Shown here: piece after piece, positions 1 through 3,937 of the stretch | How positions within the stretch are numbered: position 1 is the first letter of the stretch | How the letters are laid out: each line of letters begins with the position of its first letter | Origin: Muribaculaceae bacterium | GTDB lineage: Bacteria > Bacteroidota > Bacteroidia > Bacteroidales > Muribaculaceae | Direction of reading: 5' to 3' | NCBI GenBank assembly: GCA_016302215.1 | Contig: JAEDNZ010000122.1 | Location: 1 to 5,543, forward strand | DNA length: 5,543 nt | Made by a program: the position numbers and the translations under genes | The notes under the pieces: model-generated | Databases searched by the model: none | Seen by the model: only the letters and a program-made list of their open reading frames with translations | Told to the model about the DNA's origin: nothing

Positions 1-137
1 GGCTTCACGACTTTGAGAGTGACGTCAACGACGGCGATAGAGGGGTTATGACGAGTGAGACGCTCTGCTTTCTTGTTGATAAACGCGGTGAGACGCTCTG
101 CGATTTCGAAATGGATTGCTTGAATTCTTACTTCCAT
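1..137 (-). CDS. hpf: Ribosome hibernation promoting factor (HPF/RaiA, S30AE family), N-terminal part; runs off the left edge
   Basis: Forty-five codons read leftward from the ATG at 137-135 and the frame is still open at base 1. The start reads MEVRIQAIHFEIAERLTAF and the last visible residues are DVTLKVVK. This is the first strand and first helix of the S30AE fold, and the 'IQ-IHF-' opening and 'V-VTLKVVK' strand are typical of Bacteroidota HPF. Known of the family: the protein binds the decoding region of the 30S subunit in stationary phase or starvation, blocks mRNA and tRNA sites, and promotes inactive ribosome dimers. Whether this is the short (about 100 aa) or long form cannot be seen. 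The start is fixed by an AAGGAGG sequence 6 nt upstream. The stop codon of the recombinase gene lies only 2 bp upstream, so hpf is probably co-transcribed with it. No separate promoter is visible. The family call is firm; the subtype is not. Confidence 0.9.
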   Translation of the reverse strand, partial: MEVRIQAIHFEIAERLTAFINKKAERLTRHNPSIAVVDVTLKVVK

Positions 138-139
138 GG

Positions 140-1036
140 TTATCCTCCTTTTTTTTGTGCACGAGGATGTGCAAGTTGATAATTATGTTGTAATTCACTA
201 TAAGTTAGATGCGTGTAAATCTGAGTCGTAGCTAATGACTCGTGACCCAAGAGATGCTGCACGGCGGTGATGTCGGCGCCATTATTGAGCATGTCGGTGG
301 CAAAAGAGTGACGGAGCACGTGAGGCGAGCGGTGTGCCGCCTTAACAGCACCATCGAGGGCCTGATGCACTACCTTATATACATAAGAGTAATACACGGG
401 CTTGCCAGAAGGCGTGAGAAAGAACGCGTCAGGCGGCTCATCGCGCCGGGCATCACGCATGCCCCGGTATTGGTCAATCAAGCGGGCGAGTTCCGGCCCA
501 AAAGGTATGATGCGCTCCTTACTACGCTTGCCCATGACCTTGAGCCGGCCGGCGCGGGTATCGACGTCGCTATCACGGAGCGCCACCATCTCTGATGCGC
601 GCATACCGGTGGTGTACAGCATGTCGATAATCAAGCGCTGCTGCACTTGGCTGATGTCGTCAGTCTCGATGGGCATGTCAATGACGCGCGCCACCTCCTC
701 GGGGCGTATGGTGTCGGGCAGACGATGCGGTATGCGTGCCACGGCGATGTCGGCAGCCGGATTAGTAGTGAAGCCCCGGCGGCGCATAAGGAAGGCAAAG
801 AACGCTCTCATAGCCTGCAGGCGCCGCCTGATAGAACGCGGAGCGAGACCCCTTGCCGCCATATCGGCAAACCAGAGGCGCAAGGCGTTGACATCTATTA
901 GGGCGGGGTCATCGCAGATGTCATGCTCCCGGGCAAACCGGCGCCAGGAGTCAATATCGCGCCTATAAGACACAACAGTGTGAACTGAATAATTCAGCTC
1001 ACACTGCAGATATGTCAAAAAGGCTTCGTATAACAT
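140..1036 (-). CDS. xerC: Tyrosine recombinase of the XerC/XerD family
   Basis: The 298-aa product has the usual length for Xer recombinases. Residues 1-90 form the SAM-like core-binding domain (opening MLYEAFLTYLQCELNYSVHT, with the S-HT--SYRRD pattern near 17-27). Residues about 105-285 form the catalytic domain. All catalytic residues are visible: R146 in YTTGMRASE, K170 in the GKRSKER hairpin, H239 and R242 in PHVLRHSFAT, H265 in HLLGHES, and the nucleophile Y274 in TTQIYTH. Known role: XerC and XerD act at dif with FtsK to resolve chromosome dimers by strand exchange through a 3'-phosphotyrosine intermediate. Context argues for a core gene rather than a mobile integrase, since it lies between rpsU and hpf with no att repeats or phage genes. 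The ATG at 1036 gives the standard N-terminus; no Shine-Dalgarno precedes it. The stop TAA is 2 bp from hpf. XerC and XerD cannot be told apart safely here; the symbol follows the usual name at this locus. Confidence 0.9.
   Translation of the reverse strand: MLYEAFLTYLQCELNYSVHTVVSYRRDIDSWRRFAREHDICDDPALIDVNALRLWFADMAARGLAPRSIRRRLQAMRAFFAFLMRRRGFTTNPAADIAVARIPHRLPDTIRPEEVARVIDMPIETDDISQVQQRLIIDMLYTTGMRASEMVALRDSDVDTRAGRLKVMGKRSKERIIPFGPELARLIDQYRGMRDARRDEPPDAFFLTPSGKPVYYSYVYKVVHQALDGAVKAAHRSPHVLRHSFATDMLNNGADITAVQHLLGHESLATTQIYTHLTYSELQHNYQLAHPRAQKKGG
144..150 (-). promoter_or_regulatory. Strong Shine-Dalgarno site of hpf, inside the recombinase 3' end
   Basis: On the minus strand the sequence is AAGGAGG, 6 nt before the hpf ATG and preceded by an A run. 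It is formed by the last sense codons of the recombinase gene (AAA AAA GGA GGA, Lys-Lys-Gly-Gly). Bacteroidota genes usually lack such sites, and none of the other starts in this window has one. It therefore both fixes the hpf start and suggests special translational control. Confidence 0.75.
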
Positions 1037-1078
1037 CTTCGTGCAATAGGCTCTAATAGTAAATCAAGCCTGATGCCA

Positions 1079-1110
1079 CGAATTTAGCCAATCCTTTTTA
1101 TTCAACCAAA
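1079..1110 (-). promoter_or_regulatory. Possible Bacteroidota-type promoter for the recombinase-hpf pair
   Basis: On the minus strand a -33 TTTG (1110-1107) is followed after 20 nt by TAAATTCG (1086-1079), one mismatch from TAnnTTTG. Transcription would start near 1073, giving a leader of about 37 nt before the ATG at 1036. It lies downstream of the rpsU hairpin, where a separate promoter would be expected. The imperfect -7 box makes this tentative. Confidence 0.4.
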
Positions 1111-1120
1111 AATTTTAACA

Positions 1121-1149
1121 GAAAAAATCACTCACGCGTGATTTTTCCC
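1121..1149 (-). terminator. Hairpin terminator or attenuator downstream of rpsU
   Basis: A perfect 9-bp stem pairs AAAAATCAC (1123-1131) with GTGATTTTT (1138-1146) around a 6-nt loop. Read on the minus strand the stem is followed by a run of T residues and more AT-rich sequence, the layout of an intrinsic terminator, 28 bp past the rpsU stop. The stem base is mostly A-T pairs, so it is modest in strength and could act as a leaky attenuator, making more rpsU than recombinase-hpf mRNA. With its A and T runs it could work on either strand. Confidence 0.55.
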
Positions 1150-1174
1150 GGAAAAGGGCGTCTGCCGCTGATGA

Positions 1175-1366
1175 TTATTCCTCAGCGTTGCGCAGTTTCT
1201 GTACATAAACCGCCTTCATCATCTTCTTGCGGTTTGTCACAGAGGGCTTCTGGAAAGCCTGACGAGCGCGCAGTTCTTTCACGATGCCGGTTTTTTCAAA
1301 TTTTCTTTTGAATTTTTTGAGAGCTCTTTCGATGTTTTCGCCTTCTTTTACTTGTACGATAATCAT
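1175..1366 (-). CDS. rpsU: Small ribosomal subunit protein bS21
   Basis: The 63-aa product begins MIIVQVKEGENIERALKKF and ends VYVQKLRNAEE. It is almost all helical and very basic, with the KKFKRKFEKTG and KELRARQ segments typical of bS21. Known role: bS21 sits near the 3' end of 16S rRNA on the 30S platform and takes part in initiation. In Bacteroidota it helps hide the anti-Shine-Dalgarno sequence together with bS18 and bS6. The frame stays open upstream to a GTG at 1447, but that codon lies inside the -33 element, so the ATG at 1366 is the start; it also gives the normal family N-terminus. The leader of about 50 nt is A-rich and has no Shine-Dalgarno. A terminator-like hairpin follows the TAA stop. 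It is divergent from ligA. Confidence 0.95.
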   Translation of the reverse strand: MIIVQVKEGENIERALKKFKRKFEKTGIVKELRARQAFQKPSVTNRKKMMKAVYVQKLRNAEE

Positions 1367-1419
1367 TTTTGATTTATGTTTTTTAGTTTCTTTTGTTTCG
1401 GTGTTTATATTTAGCGGGG

Positions 1420-1450
1420 CAAAATTAGCACTAATTTTTTGTTCCACAAA
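1420..1450 (-). promoter_or_regulatory. Promoter of rpsU (-33 TTTG, -7 TAATTTTG)
   Basis: On the minus strand TTTG (1450-1447) is followed by exactly 19 nt and then TAATTTTG (1427-1420), a perfect match to the Bacteroides consensus TTTG...TAnnTTTG. The start of transcription would be near 1413-1415, giving a leader of about 50 nt rich in A before the ATG at 1366. The -33 box lies within an inverted repeat listed separately. Confidence 0.75.
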
Positions 1451-1498
1451 ATTTTGTCAACAAAAAAGTGGCGGTTTTACTAATTTTTACTAAATTTT
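1430..1498. repeat. Three copies of ACTAAwTTTT in the rpsU-ligA spacer
   Basis: ACTAATTTTT occurs at 1430-1439 and again at 1479-1488, and the variant ACTAAATTTT follows directly at 1489-1498. The last two are in tandem with a 10-bp period, one helical turn. The first lies between the -33 and -7 boxes of rpsU. They may be binding sites or UP-like AT elements, or simple drift in AT-rich DNA. Confidence 0.4.
1435..1467. repeat. 33-bp near-perfect inverted repeat over the rpsU -33 element
   Basis: The centre is a perfect 12-bp palindrome ACAAAATTTTGT (1446-1457). Outside it, TTTTTTGTT (1435-1443) is the exact reverse complement of AACAAAAAA (1459-1467). Only the CC at 1444-1445 against the single C at 1458 breaks the symmetry. 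The rpsU -33 box is the right half of the core palindrome as read on the minus strand. It lies upstream of the predicted transcript start, so a DNA-level operator is more likely than an RNA hairpin in the rpsU mRNA. AT richness makes some palindromes likely by chance. Confidence 0.6.
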
Positions 1499-1552
1499 AA
1501 GCTATCCGGCAATGTGAATTAGCGCCGCAGCGGTGATAAAAGGCCGCAATCA

Positions 1553-1584
1553 CTTGCAGATGCAATTATTTTGTAGTTACTTTG
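1553..1584 (+). promoter_or_regulatory. Likely ligA promoter
   Basis: CTTG (1553-1556), 20 nt, then TTACTTTG (1577-1584) followed by C. This resembles TTTG...TAnnTTTGC with one mismatch in each box. The start of transcription would be near 1590, leaving about 20 nt of A-rich leader (ATAAAACGGCAATG) before the ligA ATG at 1610. No Shine-Dalgarno is present. An alternative box TTATTTTG ends at 1573. Confidence 0.5.
1554..1565. repeat. Small palindrome TTGCA-GA-TGCAA at the ligA -33 region
   Basis: Two perfect 5-bp arms, TTGCA and TGCAA, are separated by 2 bp and overlap the proposed ligA -33 box. The size suits a dimeric repressor half-site pair, but so short a palindrome can arise by chance. 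Confidence 0.3.
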
Positions 1585-1609
1585 CATAAAATAAAACGGC
1601 AATGCCACT

Positions 1610-3700
1610 ATGGATGATTATCGACAACGAATAGAGCATCTGCGCGAAGCCATCAACGACCACAATCGCGCATATTATGTATATAACAGCCCCACGATTT
1701 CTGACCGCGAGTACGACATGCTTATGAAAGAGCTCGAGCAACTCGAGCGTGAGCACCCGGAGTGTGACGATGCTATGTCGCCGACACACCGTGTGGGTTC
1801 AGACCTCAGCGAAGGCTTCAAGAAGGCCGAGCATGTGTATCAGATGCTGTCGTTGGGCAATACCTACTCGGTGGCTGAAGTGGAGCAGTGGGCCGAGCGG
1901 GCGAGCACTGCATTGGCCGGCAAAGACACCACGATGGTGGGCGAATTAAAGTTTGACGGCACGGGCATCTCGCTCATCTACGAACACGGCAAATTGGTGA
2001 GAGCGGTAACTCGCGGCGATGGCACACGCGGCGATGTAGTGACCGACAATGTGCGCACGATACGCTCCATACCACTGACCCTCATGGGCGATGATTATCC
2101 CGACTTCTTTGAGATACGCGGCGAGATAGTGATGCCATGGCAAGCCTTTGAGAAGCTCAACGCCGAGCGCGAGTATAACGAGGAGCCTCTCTTTGCCAAC
2201 CCGCGCAATGCGGCGGCCGGCACCATCAAGCTGCAAAGTCCGGCCGAAGTGTCGCGCCGCGGCTTAGATGCTTACCTATATTATCTGTTGGGCGACAACC
2301 TGCCCTACGACACTCACTATGAGAATATGCTGGCAGCGCGCCGCTGGGGCTTTAAGGTGTCAGATGTGATGACGCGCCTGCACTCGATAGACGAGGTAGA
2401 TGCCTTCATCCGGCACTGGGACACGGCTCGCAAAGAGCTGCCGGTGGCCACAGATGGGTTGGTGTTCAAGATTGACTCACTGCAGCAGCAGCTTAATCTG
2501 GGGTTCACCGCCAAATCGCCGCGATGGGCCGTGGCCTACAAATTTGCGCCCGAGCGAGCCTTGACGCGGCTCACCGGCGTATCGTTTGACGTGGGTCGCA
2601 GCGGCGTTATCACCCCGGTGGCCAATCTTGAGCCGGTGCTGCTCTCGGGCACTATCGTGAAGCGCGCGTCGCTGCACAATGCCGATATCGTGCGCGGGCT
2701 GGACATACACTATGATGACATGGTGTATGTGGAGAAAGGCGGTGAAATCATACCCAAAATCACCGGCGTGGATAAGGCAAGCCGACGCAGCGATGCCCGC
2801 GAGGTGGCCTTCGTGAGCCACTGCCCCGCCTGCGGCACCCCGCTGGTGCGCGTTGAGGGCGAGGCGGCATGGGTGTGCCCCAACAAGTATGCCTGCCCGC
2901 CACAGATAGTGGGGCGCATAGAGCACTATGTGGGTCGTCGCATGATGAACATCGACGGTCTGGGCAGCGAGACGGCGGCGCTGCTCTATGACCGCGGCCT
3001 CGTGAAAGACGTGGCTGACCTTTACAGCCTGCGCGCCGAGCAAGTGGCGCCGCTCGAGGGCTTTGGCTCGCGCAGCGCCGAGCGGCTGATTGAAGGCATA
3101 CAGGCGAGCACGCAGGTGCCGTTCGGCCGAGTGATCTTTGCCTTGTCAATACCATATGTGGGCGAGACCACGGCCAAGAAGATAGCTCGCGTGGCCGGCA
3201 ATATCGATAGGCTGATGAGCATGAGCGCCACCGAGCTGCAAGGCATCGAAGACGTGGGGCCACGTATAGCAGAGAGCATCATCGAATACTTTGGCAACGA
3301 CATCAACCGCGACATCGTGGAGCGGCTGCGCGCCGCCGGCGTGCAGATGGCCGCCGAGGAGCCGGCTGAGACCCCGGGCAGCGACCTGCTCGGCGGCAAG
3401 ACCTTTGTCATCAGCGGCGTCTTTGCCAAGCATAGCCGCGACCAGTACAAAGCGATGATAGAGCAGCACGGCGGCAAAAACGCCGGCTCGATATCGCGCA
3501 AGACCGACTATGTGCTTGCCGGCGAGAATATGGGGCCGGCCAAGCTACAGAAGGCTCAATCGCTGGGCATAGAGATTATTGATGAGGATAAGTTTCTGGC
3601 TATGATAACGCCGGCGACGCCAGCCGCCGACGGCGATAGCTCCTCAGCATCAAGCCCTAAGAGCGGCGGCATGGGGTCGCTGTTTGATGATTTGGAGTGA
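1610..3700 (+). CDS. ligA: NAD-dependent DNA ligase
   Basis: The 696-aa product is complete and close to the usual 670-700 aa. It seals nicks in duplex DNA in replication and repair, using NAD+ and passing through an enzyme-AMP intermediate. Domains in order: Ia (about 1-75; YYVYN and SDREYD, residues 22-36, bind NMN); adenylation (about 76-320; SLGNTYS 81-87, nucleophile K114 in ELKFDG, RGDGTRGD 135-142, E172 in EIRGEI, FANPRNAAAGT 195-205, K287 in DGLVFKI, K311 in VAYKF); OB fold (about 325-395, VGRSGVITPVANLEPV); zinc finger with C405, C408, C423 and C429; helix-hairpin-helix repeats (about 440-575); BRCT (about 591-667). A Ser/Pro/Gly-rich tail follows, ending GSLFDDLE. No key residue is missing. 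The ATG at 1610 gives the standard N-terminus and is the first usable start after the likely promoter. No clear hairpin terminator follows the TGA, so readthrough into the next genes is possible. Confidence 0.98.
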   Translation: MDDYRQRIEHLREAINDHNRAYYVYNSPTISDREYDMLMKELEQLEREHPECDDAMSPTHRVGSDLSEGFKKAEHVYQMLSLGNTYSVAEVEQWAERASTALAGKDTTMVGELKFDGTGISLIYEHGKLVRAVTRGDGTRGDVVTDNVRTIRSIPLTLMGDDYPDFFEIRGEIVMPWQAFEKLNAEREYNEEPLFANPRNAAAGTIKLQSPAEVSRRGLDAYLYYLLGDNLPYDTHYENMLAARRWGFKVSDVMTRLHSIDEVDAFIRHWDTARKELPVATDGLVFKIDSLQQQLNLGFTAKSPRWAVAYKFAPERALTRLTGVSFDVGRSGVITPVANLEPVLLSGTIVKRASLHNADIVRGLDIHYDDMVYVEKGGEIIPKITGVDKASRRSDAREVAFVSHCPACGTPLVRVEGEAAWVCPNKYACPPQIVGRIEHYVGRRMMNIDGLGSETAALLYDRGLVKDVADLYSLRAEQVAPLEGFGSRSAERLIEGIQASTQVPFGRVIFALSIPYVGETTAKKIARVAGNIDRLMSMSATELQGIEDVGPRIAESIIEYFGNDINRDIVERLRAAGVQMAAEEPAETPGSDLLGGKTFVISGVFAKHSRDQYKAMIEQHGGKNAGSISRKTDYVLAGENMGPAKLQKAQSLGIEIIDEDKFLAMITPATPAADGDSSSASSPKSGGMGSLFDDLE

Positions 3701-3717
3701 CGCAATGCAAAATCTAT

Positions 3718-3749
3718 TTTGGACATAGAAAAAATTTTGCGTAATTTTG
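3718..3749 (+). promoter_or_regulatory. Promoter for the small membrane gene and dxs
   Basis: TTTG (3718-3721), 20 nt, then a perfect -7 box TAATTTTG (3742-3749) followed by C. It lies just after ligA and ends 8 bp before the ATG of the small gene. The transcript would start near 3754-3756, leaving almost no leader for that gene but about 160 nt before dxs. The match quality suggests it is the main promoter for dxs. Confidence 0.65.
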
Positions 3750-3750
3750 C
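3733..3750. repeat. Tandem AATTTTGC repeat containing the -7 box
   Basis: AATTTTGC occurs at 3733-3740 and again at 3743-3750 with a 10-bp period. The second copy forms the -7 box. The first lacks the leading T of a -7 box. The inverted form GCAAAAT is at 3706-3712, so a weak hairpin with 3734-3740 is also possible. Confidence 0.4.
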
Positions 3751-3757
3751 CGAATAT

Positions 3758-3937
3758 ATGAAAGCATCTGTAATCATCAGATTTATATTGCTGGGTCTGC
3801 TGTGGGCCGGATTAGTGGCGTGGATCATCATAGGCACGCCTCGGTTTACGCTGTACACGGCCTTTGTGATAGTGGCCTCCGCAATAATAATCTTTGTGCC
3901 CGTATATAAGAAGTATGTCAAAAACGCAAAAAAGTGA
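3758..3937 (+). CDS. Small two-helix membrane protein of unknown function, overlapping dxs
   Basis: I do not recognise this 59-aa protein. It begins MKASVIIRFILLGLLWAGLV. It has two hydrophobic helices, about residues 9-26 and 32-50, joined by a tight turn TPRF (27-30). Its tail is basic (KKYVKNAKK, 51-59). By the positive-inside rule both ends should be cytoplasmic, giving a helical hairpin in the inner membrane. There is no signal peptide cleavage site, and no cysteine or catalytic motif. The frame extends upstream to a TTG at 3719, but that codon is within the promoter's -33 box, so the ATG at 3758, the only Met codon in the frame, is preferred. The gene overlaps dxs by 23 bp, which suggests translational coupling and a shared mRNA. 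Codon use and the hydrophobic pattern support a real gene. A role linked to dxs is inference from position only; it could equally be a leader ORF that sets dxs expression. Confidence 0.7.
   Translation: MKASVIIRFILLGLLWAGLVAWIIIGTPRFTLYTAFVIVASAIIIFVPVYKKYVKNAKK

Noticed and set aside
402..968. Long plus-strand open frame of 188 codons opposite the recombinase gene
   Set aside because: It lies wholly antisense to a recombinase with every catalytic residue intact. Its product is Ser/Arg/Met-rich with no domain, as expected from the reverse of GC-rich codons.
140..1036. Recombinase as the integrase of a mobile element
   Set aside because: No att repeats, tRNA target, excisionase or phage genes are visible. 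The gene sits tightly between core ribosome genes and its sequence is of the housekeeping Xer type.
1132..1141. Perfect palindrome TCACGCGTGA as an operator
   Set aside because: It lies within the hairpin downstream of rpsU and is best explained as part of the stem-loop.
1367..1447. N-terminal extension of bS21 from a GTG at 1447
   Set aside because: It would start inside the -33 box, upstream of the predicted transcript start, and would add residues that bS21 proteins do not have.
2477..3263. Several overlapping minus-strand open frames opposite ligA
   Set aside because: They overlap each other in different frames and lie antisense to conserved ligase domains. Their products are low-complexity Ala/Arg/His-rich sequences.
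3700..3742. Hairpin ACGCAA...TTGCGT or GCAAAAT...ATTTTGC as a ligA terminator
   Set aside because: The two pairings exclude each other, the loops are over 20 nt, and no T run follows. A terminator is not convincing.
3719..3757. Upstream TTG start for the small membrane protein (13 extra residues)
   Set aside because: The TTG lies in the -33 box, so the promoter's transcript would not include it. It remains possible only for readthrough mRNA from ligA.
3556..3921. Minus-strand 121-codon frame across the ligA end and the small gene
   Set aside because: It crosses the ligA 3' end, a consensus plus-strand promoter and the small gene, and shows no motif. The plus-strand reading explains the region better.
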